Of a stretch of DNA of 64,000 nt, positions 9,701-17,018 are shown one piece after another (within the stretch, counting starts at the first letter, position 1; every line of letters begins with the position of its first letter). The notes beneath the pieces were generated by a model, which made no database searches, had not been told where the DNA came from, and saw only the letters and a program-made list of their open reading frames with translations. A program made the position numbers and the translations under genes. Source of the stretch: Pseudonocardia alaniniphila (GTDB lineage: Bacteria > Actinomycetota > Actinomycetes > Mycobacteriales > Pseudonocardiaceae); contig NZ_JAKXMK010000025.1 of assembly GCF_022524485.1 (NCBI RefSeq), positions 1-64,000 of the forward strand, read 5' to 3'.

Positions 9701-10329
9701 AGCGGGCGGAGAAGGACCTGAGCCTCCTCGGCAAGGTCAACCCGCTCGCGCTGGAGGAGTTCGCGGCGCTCGAGGAGCGCTACCGGTTCCTCTCCACCCA
9801 GCTGGAAGACCTCAAGAACACCCGGCGCGACCTGCTCACCGTCGTCCGCGAGGTGGACGACAAGATCCTCGAGGTCTTCACCACCGCCTACACCGACGTG
9901 GCCCGCGAGTTCGAGATCGTGTTCGCCACGCTGTTCCCCGGCGGCGACGGCCGCCTCGTTCTCACCGACCCGAACGACATGCTCACCACGGGCATCGAGG
10001 TGGAGGCGCGGCCGCCGGGCAAGAAGGTCAAGCGGCTGTCCCTGCTGTCCGGCGGCGAGCGGTCCCTCACGGCGATGGCGCTGCTCGTGGCGATCTTCCG
10101 GGCGCGCCCCTCCCCGTTCTACGTGCTCGACGAGATCGAGGCCGCGCTCGACGACGTGAACCTGCGCCGGCTCATCTCCCTCATGGAGGAGTTGCGGGAG
10201 ACGAGCCAGCTCATCGTCATCACGCACCAGAAGCCGACGATGGAGGTCGCCGACGCGCTCTACGGCGTCTCCATGCGGGGTGACGGGATCACCACGGTGA
10301 TCAGCCAGCGTCTCCGCGCGGTGAGCTGA
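6736..10329 (+). CDS. smc: Chromosome segregation protein SMC
   Basis: An 1197-residue SMC. The N-terminal head has Walker A GPNGSGKSN at residues 33-41. Long coiled coils follow, a hinge lies at about 518-650 (beginning GVLGAVSGLLTVEPW), a second coil follows, and the C-terminal head has the signature LSGGERSLTA (about 1100) and Walker B FYVLDEIEAALDD (about 1130). It forms the ring that compacts and individualises sister chromosomes together with ScpA/ScpB. The GTG at 6736 is chosen because GGAG lies 9 nt upstream and the protein then starts VHLKSLTLKGFKSF as expected; an ATG-like start 33 bases earlier is less likely. The last 28 bases recur at 10987-11014. Confidence 0.97.
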   Translation: MHLKSLTLKGFKSFASATTLRLEPGITCVVGPNGSGKSNVVDAISWVLGEQGAKALRGGKMEDVIFAGTSGRAALGRAEVTLTIDNSDGALPIDYSEVSITRRMFRDGAGEYEINGAHCRLLDIQELLSDSGIGREMHVIVGQGQLDSVLQSKPEDRRAYIEEAAGVLKHRKRKEKALRKLDAMQANLTRLTDLTAELRRQLKPLGRQAEIARRAQAVQSELRDARLRLAADDLVTLRDALAREEADESTARARRAEVEEQLSVARVEQERLELALAEDAPRLAAAQDTWYRLSALAERLSGTVRLAQERTRHLADPQERTPGRDPDELDAEADAVAEQEDELVEAVAEARRRLTDVLEERAEHEKTLAAAERAHLAAVRALADRKAGIATLAGRAEALRSGAAATADEIERLSEALSEAEERTETAAGELEQARDELGALGDDDPADGSLSSSLRELERRSAEAVEAHKGARTRVAELVARERDLEQQRAHWRARVDALSVGLARRDGSGALTDSDGVLGAVSGLLTVEPWARAAVAAALGDLADALAVSSSDAAVDALRLLRARDAGRASLVVGSAAQKSGSPDLGQAPAGRWAHELVSAEPVLAGAVATLLHGVVVVDDLDAARAAVDAHPELTAVTTEGDVLGSARASGGSGTASSALDVQAAVQEAVEQREAVEDELAGLRPALEGARAEEAARLTDVEAAQRMQTAAEQRRAAASAQLGRYEQAVRSATAEAQRLRERRDAVEARRSDALLALEAAEQQLAVAEDEPVDDEPDTEIRDAAAESLAAARAEEVEARLTLRTVEERARAIAGRAESLRRQASSERQARARAAAAREARHRAGQIAALVVSAGETASERIAVSLSAAATERDAAAAARDSRERALGEARATTQRLTALMEKLTDAVHRDEVLRAQSRLRLEQLTEKVLADHGLAVEDLVAEYGPDTPVPASAAEMAEYEAAKERGEDVVAPPPMPYDRATQERRAQRAEKDLSLLGKVNPLALEEFAALEERYRFLSTQLEDLKNTRRDLLTVVREVDDKILEVFTTAYTDVAREFEIVFATLFPGGDGRLVLTDPNDMLTTGIEVEARPPGKKVKRLSLLSGGERSLTAMALLVAIFRARPSPFYVLDEIEAALDDVNLRRLISLMEELRETSQLIVITHQKPTMEVADALYGVSMRGDGITTVISQRLRAVS

Positions 10330-10335
10330 CGGTTC
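10308..10335. repeat. 28-bp direct repeat, left copy (over smc stop codon)
   Basis: This segment covers the last codons and stop of smc. It matches 10987-11014 at 26 of 28 positions, including the uninterrupted 19-mer CGCGGTGAGCTGACGGTTC. The two copies bracket the small gene at 10334-10729. Confidence 0.85.
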
Positions 10336-10729
10336 ATTCGGCAGGCCCTTCCCCGTTCGGGCACAGCACGTTGATCGCGGCTTCGACGAGCCGCCTGCGG
10401 TCCGCGGCGGGAATCTGGGTGTCGCTCGCGATGATCTCCGCGGCGTCGGTCACGCTCACCTTTCCCAAGTTGACGCCTCTGCAGGTATCCCATCCGAACT
10501 GGACCGCGGCACCTTCGGGTATCCCCGGAGCAACCTGCCGCAGGTACTCGAGGTACGTGGCCTGTCTCTCGCCCAGAATCAGGGGCGCAGCCGGCATGGC
10601 CGGCGACGACGCCGCCGGCTCAGCGGCCGGGGCGACCGCGTCGGGCTGGGTGGCGACGACGGCGACCGCCACGACAGCGACGACCCCCACGACCACGGCG
10701 GCTCGGCTGAACCCGGCGCGGACGTTCAT
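10334..10729 (-). CDS. Small exported DUF732-like protein
   Basis: A 131-residue protein with one hydrophobic segment (about residues 9-28, AAVVVGVVAVVAVAVVA) acting as signal peptide or anchor, then a Pro/Ala linker. A helical domain of about 75 residues follows (YLEYLRQVAPGIPEG to AAINVLCPNG). The paired Cys residues (WDTC and NVLCP) and the spacing resemble the DUF732 family of mycobacterial secreted proteins. The ATG at 10729 is chosen because the hydrophobic segment follows directly, although the frame remains open to 10996. It converges on smc with only 4 bp between stops and lies between two copies of a 28-bp direct repeat. Function is unknown. Confidence 0.7.
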   Translation of the reverse strand: MNVRAGFSRAAVVVGVVAVVAVAVVATQPDAVAPAAEPAASSPAMPAAPLILGERQATYLEYLRQVAPGIPEGAAVQFGWDTCRGVNLGKVSVTDAAEIIASDTQIPAADRRRLVEAAINVLCPNGEGPAE

Positions 10730-10982
10730 CGGCCGGCTCGACGCGCGTGGTGGACGGCGCGCAGGCGGATGGTCGTCGTGGAGCTGAACGGCCCGGATAG
10801 CGGGATGGAGAGCAGAGGCATGTCGGGTCCTCAGGTCGTCGAAGACGGCCCGAAGACCGCCGGTACGGATGCCGGGCCCAGGAGGCGGAGCCATCCGGCG
10901 CGCGCGATCAGGGGAGCGAGCAGCGTCGGCGGCTGCGTTCCGGCCGGCCCAGTACGACATCGGGCCGTCCCAGCCGTTCGTT

Positions 10983-11888
10983 TCATGCGCCTCCACGCGG
11001 TGAGCTGACGGTTCGGTCCGCCACCACGTTCCGCTCGACGAAGCCGGCCACCGCGGAGGCGAACCCCTCGGGCTCCTCGATGTGCACGAAGTGCCCGCTG
11101 TGCTCGAACGTCACGAGCTGCGAGCCGGGGATCGTCTCGTGCAGCTCGTGGGCCCATCTCGGGCCACAGATGAAGTCCCACTGCCCGACGAGCACGAGGG
11201 TGGGAGTGCGAAGCGTCGCGAGCGCCTCGTGGTGCTGCCACGGACCCTCGTCGGAGGTGACCGCCCACGCCCGCAGCTCCGCGCGCAGAGTGGCGAATGC
11301 TTCGGTCACGCGGGAGTCGGCGAAGTAGGCGGGGAGCAGTCCGCGCATCGAGCGCGTGTACTCCTCGTCGGTTCCCGTGGCGAGGGCCTTCCAGGTCGCC
11401 ATCGCCTCGTGCGCCTCCGGCCGGTCCGGGAAGCGTGCGAAGAACTCCTCCATCTGTCGCCCGGCCTCCGCCATGAGTTCAGGACCGGCCGCGGGTGCGG
11501 TGTCGTAGAGGACCAGGCCGGCGAGCCGGTCTGGACGCGTGATCGCGTACCGCTGGGCGACGAAGCCACCGTGCGAGTGGCCCAGCAGATGTACCTGTGG
11601 CACGTCGAGATGGTCGATCAGCGCATCGACGAACGAGACGTAGCGGTCGAGCGAGTAGCCGTCGGGGTGTGTGGGGAGACGCCCCGACCCGCCGGTGCCG
11701 ACCGGCTCGACGTACACGCAGGTCAGGTCCTTTTCGAGGTGCGGAGCGCGCAGGTACTCCCACGCGGCGCCCGGACCCCCGGGGTGGAGCACGCACACCG
11801 GGCCGCTGCCGGCCACGTGGTAGCGCATGGCGACGCCGTCCCGCTCGATCGTGTGGGTGCCCTCGGTGAGAGCGGGTGTCATGGACAC
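10983..11888 (-). CDS. Alpha/beta hydrolase (proline iminopeptidase-like, S33 type)
   Basis: A 301-residue alpha/beta hydrolase. The oxyanion-hole region HPGGPG, the nucleophile elbow GHSHGG (Ser105), the acid Asp in GQWDFICGP and the catalytic His in HSGHFVHIEEP form a complete triad. A helical cap lies between residues 130 and 220. The GTG at 11888 is preferred because AGGAGGAA lies about 7 nt upstream; the ATG two codons later is possible. The family covers proline iminopeptidases and small-molecule ester or amide hydrolases, and the substrate cannot be told. It is divergent from the large ATPase gene and shares a 133-bp region with repeated GCGAGA motifs. The C-terminal tail overlaps a 28-bp repeat of the smc end. 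Confidence 0.85.
   Translation of the reverse strand: MSMTPALTEGTHTIERDGVAMRYHVAGSGPVCVLHPGGPGAAWEYLRAPHLEKDLTCVYVEPVGTGGSGRLPTHPDGYSLDRYVSFVDALIDHLDVPQVHLLGHSHGGFVAQRYAITRPDRLAGLVLYDTAPAAGPELMAEAGRQMEEFFARFPDRPEAHEAMATWKALATGTDEEYTRSMRGLLPAYFADSRVTEAFATLRAELRAWAVTSDEGPWQHHEALATLRTPTLVLVGQWDFICGPRWAHELHETIPGSQLVTFEHSGHFVHIEEPEGFASAVAGFVERNVVADRTVSSPRGGA
10987..11014. repeat. 28-bp direct repeat, right copy
   Basis: Near-identical copy (26/28) of the smc 3' end at 10308-10335. It lies inside the last codons of the alpha/beta hydrolase gene, whose C-terminal residues (RTVSSPRGGA) are encoded by it on the minus strand. Confidence 0.85.
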
Positions 11889-11960
11889 CGGGTGTTCCTC
11901 CTGATGTGGTCGGGTCGGTAGGGCGGGGGGCACCCCCTCGAATGCCCCCTCCACCACTAG

Positions 11961-12013
11961 GCGCGAGATCTCGTCTCGCGGGCCGCGAGATCCCGGCAGG
12001 CTGCATCGCGAGA
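11961..12013. promoter_or_regulatory. Repeated GCGAGA motifs, candidate operator in divergent region
   Basis: GCGAGA occurs in direct orientation at 11963, 11985 and 12008 (pitch 22 and 23 bp) and inverted at 11974-11979. The first copy is part of the palindrome CGAGATCTCG. The inverted copy and the second direct copy form a near-perfect dyad (CTCGCGG-G-CCGCGAG). It lies between the divergent hydrolase (start 11888) and ATPase (start 12022) genes, where an autoregulatory site would be expected. Confidence 0.45.
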
Positions 12014-12021
12014 ATGGGGCG

Positions 12022-15006
12022 GTGGATCAGGACCGCTCGCTCGTCGGACGAGAAGGCGCGCTTGCCACCGCGGACACAGCGCTCGTCGAGGCCATCGGCG
12101 GAGCCGGGCAGCTGCTGCTGGTGTCCGGGGAGCCGGGGATCGGTAAGTCGGCAGTGCTGGCCGAGATCGCGCGGAGGGCCACCGCGCGCGGAGCGCGCGT
12201 GCTACGGAGCGTCTGCTGGGACGGTGAGGTGTCGCCGCCGTACTGGCCCTGGACGCAGGTGTTGCGCGCGGTGGATCGGGAGGAGGTGCAACTGGGACCG
12301 GCCGCCCGGCTCCTCGACGCCGCGGCCGGCTGGTCCCCCGACGGCCCGGCCCCGGCACTGCAGTTCGAGATGTTCGACGCGGTCGCCCGCGTGCTGGCCG
12401 CCCTCAGCACCCGTACGCCCGTGGTCGTGGTGCTCGACGACCTCCAGTGGGCGGACGACCGGTCACTGGGGTTGCTGTCCTTCCTCCGGGCCCAGCTCGC
12501 GGCCGAGCGGGTGCTGCTGCTCGGTGCGTACCGCGACACGGAGGTCGTGGCGCTGCCCGGCCTCGGCGCCGCGCCGGTGCTGCGGCTCGACGGGCTCGAC
12601 GTCGAGGCCGCGGCCGCGCTCGTCCGGCGTGCGGGCGGGCCGCAGGAGCCCGTCGAGCGGGCAGCGGAGATCCGGCGCCGGTGCGGGGGCAACCCGTTCT
12701 TCATGCGGGAGATGTGCCGGCTCAGGGCGGGCGACGGGATCCCCGACGGAGTTCGTGACGTGCTGCGGCAGCGGCTCGGACAGCTCTCGGAAGCGTGCAC
12801 GGCGATGCTCACGACCGTGTCGGTGGCGGGTAAGAGCGTCGAGCTCGAGGTGCTGGCGCGGGCGTCCGGGTGCGCGGTCGAGGAGATCTCCGGGCTGATC
12901 GACGAGGCGGTGACCGCCCGAGTCCTCGTGGCCGACGGACCGGGGCTCGCCTTCGTCCACGATCTCTACCGGGAGGCGCTGCTCGCCGACTGTCCCTCCA
13001 CGCGGCTGGCAGCACTCCACACCGCGGTGGGCTCCGCGCTGCGGGAGTCGAGCCCGCAGCTGCCCACGGGTGATCGGCTCTCCCGGCTGGCGGCCCACTT
13101 CGTCGCGGCCGGGCGGGCCGAACTGGCGGACGAGGCCGTGCAGTACTCGGAGCTCGCGGCGCGGGAGGCCACGGCCCGGCTCGGGCACGAGGACGCGTGC
13201 CGGCACTACGAGGAGGCCCTGCAGGTGATCGCCTCCTTCCACCCGCCTGTGGCGACGGCCCGCCGGGCGAACCTGCTCGCGGAGCTCGGCGCGGCTCGGG
13301 CCCGCATCGGGCGCACCGATAGTGCGCGCAGCGCCTTCGACGACGCCGTCCGCCTCGGGCGGGCCGAGGGGGAGTGGGAGGTGGTCACCCGGGCCGCGCA
13401 GGGGCTCTACGGCCTGGGTGGGCGCGACCCGGTGGAGTACGTCATGACGATCGCGCTGCTGGAGGAGGCCGTCGATGCGCTGGCCGCGTGGACCGGTGGC
13501 AACCGGGCGCTGCGCAGCAGCGCGTTCGCGACCCTCGCCCGCGCTCGGCGGCACGCTGAGTCGCGGCGGGTGGACCCGCGGGCGGTCGCGGCGGCGACGC
13601 GGGCCGTCGAGCTGGCGGCCGACCCGCAGTCGCGCGCGGAAGCCCTGCTCGCGCTGCATGACGTGCACTGGGTGCCGGGCCGCGCGTCGGAGCGGCTGCC
13701 GGTGCTCGACGACATGCTGGGAGCGGCCACCCGGGCGGGTGACCGGGAGCTCGTCGCGGTGGCGCACCAGCTGCGGGCCACCGCACTCATCGAGCTCGGT
13801 CACCCCGACGGCCGGCTGGAGCTCGAGCGCTACGTGCACCTCGCCGCGGCACTCGGTCACGCACGAGGCCGGTTCGGCGCGCTGACCCGGCGGGCGGCCC
13901 TGGCCGAGATCGCCGGGCGGGTCGAGGAGGCCGTGGAGCTGTCGGCCGAGGCGTTGGCGCTGGGATCGGCGATCGGAGAACCGGACGCGCTCGGCTGCTT
14001 CACCACCCTGCGGGCATCGCTCATGTCGATCGGCGGCCCCGAGGTCGTGGTCGATGCGGCACCGCCCGAGGACGACCCGACGTGGCCCGTCTTCCCACTC
14101 CTGTGGGCACTCGCGCCCGCGTTGAACGGCCGCGACGCCGAGGCGGCCGTGCTCCTCGGCGACTTCGCCGTGCAGGACGTCCTGCAGAAGTACGACCTGG
14201 AGGTCGTCGCCGTCGCCGCCACCGTCTTCGCGGCCGTCGGCACCGACGCGCAGCGGACCTGGACCTACGAGCTGCTGACGCAGTTCACCGGCGCCCACGT
14301 CGTCGTCGGCGGATGCGCGGCCTACAACGGGCCGGTCGACCACCTGCTCGGGGTGCTGGCGGCCGCGCTCGGCCGCCGGTGCGCGGCGGCGGCCCACCTG
14401 ACGGCCGCGGTGGCGCAGTGCGACCGGCTGGGTGCCGCGGCATGGTCGCGGCGCAGCAGCGAGGCACTCACCCGCCTGCAAGCGGGCTCGGCCGAGCCGG
14501 TCGTGGAACGCGACGGAGGCACCTGGCGCCTGGCGTACCGGGGCCGGGTGGAGCACCTGCCCGACGTCAAGGGCCTGCGCGACCTCGCCGTTCTCATCGC
14601 GGCGCCGGGACAGGACGTGCACGTGTTCACGCTGCTGGGGCGTGATGTCCCGGCGACGGGTTCGGACCCCGTGCTCGACGACCGGGCGAAGGCCCGCTAC
14701 CGCTCCCGGCTCGGCGAGCTCGACGGCGAGATCGACGAGGCGATCGAGTTCCACGACATGCACCGGGCCGAGCGGCTGCAGGCCGAACGCGAGGCACTCG
14801 TGGCGGAGCTGACCGCCGCCGCGGGGCTCGGCGGGCGGGACCGGCGGCTCGGGGACGAGACGGAACGCGCGCGCAAGACCGTGGGTGCGCGGATCCGCGA
14901 CGCGCTGCGGCGCGTCGACTCGGTGGATCCGGAGCTCGCCGCGCACCTGCGCAGCACGGTCAGCATCGGCACGGTCTGCCGCTACGCACCGGCCTCCGGG
15001 GAATGA
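12022..15006 (+). CDS. Large AAA/STAND-type ATPase, probable regulator
   Basis: A 994-residue protein. It begins LVGREGALATADTAL, then Walker A SGEPGIGKSAV (residues 36-46) and Walker B VVVVLDDLQWADD (about 133-145), the usual start of actinobacterial AfsR/MalT-like STAND ATPases. A long helical, TPR-like region follows (about 320-840). The C-terminal 150 residues contain a short predicted coil and a basic block (ERARKTVGARIRDALRRV) found at the end of related large ATPase regulators. No clear LuxR or BTAD DNA-binding domain is visible, so a regulatory role is inference. The start is the GTG at 12022; no strong ribosome-binding site is seen. It is divergently paired with the alpha/beta hydrolase. 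Confidence 0.75.
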   Translation: MDQDRSLVGREGALATADTALVEAIGGAGQLLLVSGEPGIGKSAVLAEIARRATARGARVLRSVCWDGEVSPPYWPWTQVLRAVDREEVQLGPAARLLDAAAGWSPDGPAPALQFEMFDAVARVLAALSTRTPVVVVLDDLQWADDRSLGLLSFLRAQLAAERVLLLGAYRDTEVVALPGLGAAPVLRLDGLDVEAAAALVRRAGGPQEPVERAAEIRRRCGGNPFFMREMCRLRAGDGIPDGVRDVLRQRLGQLSEACTAMLTTVSVAGKSVELEVLARASGCAVEEISGLIDEAVTARVLVADGPGLAFVHDLYREALLADCPSTRLAALHTAVGSALRESSPQLPTGDRLSRLAAHFVAAGRAELADEAVQYSELAAREATARLGHEDACRHYEEALQVIASFHPPVATARRANLLAELGAARARIGRTDSARSAFDDAVRLGRAEGEWEVVTRAAQGLYGLGGRDPVEYVMTIALLEEAVDALAAWTGGNRALRSSAFATLARARRHAESRRVDPRAVAAATRAVELAADPQSRAEALLALHDVHWVPGRASERLPVLDDMLGAATRAGDRELVAVAHQLRATALIELGHPDGRLELERYVHLAAALGHARGRFGALTRRAALAEIAGRVEEAVELSAEALALGSAIGEPDALGCFTTLRASLMSIGGPEVVVDAAPPEDDPTWPVFPLLWALAPALNGRDAEAAVLLGDFAVQDVLQKYDLEVVAVAATVFAAVGTDAQRTWTYELLTQFTGAHVVVGGCAAYNGPVDHLLGVLAAALGRRCAAAAHLTAAVAQCDRLGAAAWSRRSSEALTRLQAGSAEPVVERDGGTWRLAYRGRVEHLPDVKGLRDLAVLIAAPGQDVHVFTLLGRDVPATGSDPVLDDRAKARYRSRLGELDGEIDEAIEFHDMHRAERLQAEREALVAELTAAAGLGGRDRRLGDETERARKTVGARIRDALRRVDSVDPELAAHLRSTVSIGTVCRYAPASGE

Positions 15007-15110
15007 CCACGCGCCGGCGTCCGCGTCTTCCAGGTGTTCATCCGGTGACGGAGGGGTGGGCACGGGGTGCTCGCCGCCCGTGCCGCTGCTTCGCATGACA
15101 GGCTTGACTT

Positions 15111-16856
15111 GTGAGTACCGAGACCCTGTGGATCATCGTCGCGGTCGCGGTGGTGATTCTGCTCGTCGCCGTCGCGCTGGGGCTGGTGCTCCGGCAGCGA
15201 CGCCGGATCAGCCTGCGCGAGCCCGGGGAGGTCGAGGGCGGCACGAGTCCCGGCACCGCCCCGCCGAAACGTGGTACCTACCGGGCGGAGAGCGGGTTCA
15301 ACTTCACCGCGGGCACCGACACCGTCGCGCGGCCGCCCACTCCTGCCGCTCCTCCCGAGCTCGACCGCATCCCGACGGCCACCGCACCGCCTGCCGAGCG
15401 CGCGCCACAGGCGGACAGCGCGCCGCCCGCTGAGTCGGCTCCGGCCCGGGAAGCCACACCACCGGTGAACGCGGCGCCGGTCGCGCCGCCTGCCGAGTCG
15501 GCGCCGCCGGTCGATGCCGCTCCGGCGGCTCCGCCTGCCGAGTCGGCCCCGGCGCGGGAGTCCGCTCCACCCGTTGACGCCGCCCCGCCTGCCGAGCGCG
15601 CTCCGGCCCCTGAATCCGCACCTCCCGCGCCCCCAGCCGACTCCGCCCCGGCGCGCGAGTCCGTTCCGCCGGTGGATGCGGCACCGGTCGCGCCTCCTGT
15701 GGAACAGGCTCCGCCGGTGGATGCGGCACCGGTCGCGCCTCCTGCGGAGCAGGCTCCGCCGGTGGACGCCGCACCTTCTGCCCCGCCCGCTGAGCGCGCT
15801 CCGGCCCGCGAGTCCGCGCCGCCCGCGGAGACCGCACCCACGGCGCCCGCCGCCCCCACCGCGCCGCCCGCCACCAACGGCGTCGCTCCGACGGCGCCCG
15901 CCGCCCCGACCGCGCCCGCGGCTCCGACGGACATCGCCCCCGCCGAGGGTCGCCTCGAGCGGCTCCGCGGCCGCCTCGCCCGGTCGCGCTCCGGCTTCGG
16001 GCAGGGCCTGCTGGGGCTCCTCGGCGCAGGCGAGCTCGACGAGGAGTCCTGGGAGGACGTCGAGGCCACGCTGCTGCAGGCCGACCTCGGCCCCGAGATG
16101 ACGTCCGAGCTGGTGGACACGCTGCGCACCGAGCTGGCCCGGCGCGCCGTCCGCACACCGGACCAGGCGCGGCAGCTGCTGCGCGAGGTGCTCACCGAGG
16201 CGCTGCGAACCGATCTCGACCGCTCGCTGCGCGCGCTCCCGCACGACGGCAGGCCGGCTGTGCTGCTGGTCGTCGGGGTCAACGGCACCGGCAAGACCAC
16301 CACGACCGGGAAGCTCGCCAGGGTGCTGGTGTCAGGCGGGCGCCACGTGGTGCTCGGCGCGGCCGACACCTTCCGCGCCGCCGCGGCCGAACAGCTCGGC
16401 ACCTGGGGCGAGCGGGCGGGGGCCACGGTCGTGCGTGGCCCCGAGGGCGCCGACCCGGCCAGCGTCGCCTTCGACGCGGTCAAGCAGGGCGCCGACGAGG
16501 GCGCCGACGCCGTGCTGCTCGACACCGCGGGCCGGTTGCACACCAAGACCGGCCTGATGGACGAGCTGGGCAAGGTCAAGCGGGTGGTCTCCCGGCAGGC
16601 CGCCGTGGACGAGGTGCTGCTCGTCCTCGACGCCACCACCGGCCAGAACGGCCTCACACAGGCCCGTGTCTTCGGCGACGTCGTGGACGTCACCGGCATC
16701 GTCCTCACCAAGCTCGACGGCACCGCGAAGGGCGGCATCGTCTTCCGGGTGCAGCGGGAGCTGGGTGTGCCGGTGAAGCTCGTCGGGCTCGGGGAGGGGC
16801 CGGATGACCTGGCTCCCTTCGAGCCGGCGGCATTTGTCGACGCACTCTTGGCCTGA
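15111..16856 (+). CDS. ftsY: FtsY, signal recognition particle receptor
   Basis: A 581-residue protein. One N-terminal membrane helix (about residues 6-27) is followed by a Pro/Ala-rich spacer of about 190 residues (80-270), then the NG GTPase domain (about 280-581). GTPase motifs: GVNGTGKTT (about 386-394), DTFRAAA, DTAGRLHTK (about 470) and TKLDGTAKGG (about 530). It docks SRP-ribosome complexes on the membrane. The N-terminal anchor plus spacer is typical of actinobacterial FtsY, but the spacer here is long and made of repeats of an APPVDAAPxAPPAE type. The GTG start gives the expected short N-terminus before the helix. It has the smc/ftsY neighbourhood known in mycobacteria, with an accessory block inserted between. 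Confidence 0.96.
   Translation: MSTETLWIIVAVAVVILLVAVALGLVLRQRRRISLREPGEVEGGTSPGTAPPKRGTYRAESGFNFTAGTDTVARPPTPAAPPELDRIPTATAPPAERAPQADSAPPAESAPAREATPPVNAAPVAPPAESAPPVDAAPAAPPAESAPARESAPPVDAAPPAERAPAPESAPPAPPADSAPARESVPPVDAAPVAPPVEQAPPVDAAPVAPPAEQAPPVDAAPSAPPAERAPARESAPPAETAPTAPAAPTAPPATNGVAPTAPAAPTAPAAPTDIAPAEGRLERLRGRLARSRSGFGQGLLGLLGAGELDEESWEDVEATLLQADLGPEMTSELVDTLRTELARRAVRTPDQARQLLREVLTEALRTDLDRSLRALPHDGRPAVLLVVGVNGTGKTTTTGKLARVLVSGGRHVVLGAADTFRAAAAEQLGTWGERAGATVVRGPEGADPASVAFDAVKQGADEGADAVLLDTAGRLHTKTGLMDELGKVKRVVSRQAAVDEVLLVLDATTGQNGLTQARVFGDVVDVTGIVLTKLDGTAKGGIVFRVQRELGVPVKLVGLGEGPDDLAPFEPAAFVDALLA
15666..15770 (+). repeat. 45-bp tandem repeat inside ftsY spacer
   Basis: Two near-identical 45-bp units start at 15666 and 15711, and a third partial unit starts at 15756. 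They encode 15-residue PPVDAAP-type units of the Pro/Ala-rich spacer. The first two copies differ at only a couple of bases, which points to recent duplication. Confidence 0.85.
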
Positions 16857-16868
16857 GTGTCCAGCCGT

Positions 16869-16938
16869 GTAATGCGGATGTAACTCCACGGGTCGGCGCG
16901 TTCACCGCGGCGAAACAGCGGCGGACGGCGAATGAAAC
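16869..16938 (+). promoter_or_regulatory. Candidate GlnR-binding boxes upstream of amtB
   Basis: The actinobacterial GlnR box is described as alternating GTnAC and GAAAC half-sites with 6-bp spacers. Here GTAAT-N6-GTAAC lies at 16869-16884 and TTCAC-N6-GAAAC at 16901-16916. A further GAAAC at 16934-16938 lies exactly 22 bp after the previous one. The site is 80-150 bp before the amtB start. amtB is a classic GlnR target in Streptomyces and mycobacteria, so nitrogen-limitation control is likely. Confidence 0.6.
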
Positions 16939-17018
16939 ATGCCGATCGGATAGTTCCCGGAACCTGCCGCTCCACACGCCATCTCCCGGCAAGCGGCGAT
17001 GACGGGAAAGGAGTTGAC

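Noticed and set aside
12463..15096. 877-codon minus-strand frame opposite the ATPase gene
   Set aside because: Antisense shadow caused by high GC at third codon positions. The plus-strand gene has Walker motifs and a continuous domain layout.
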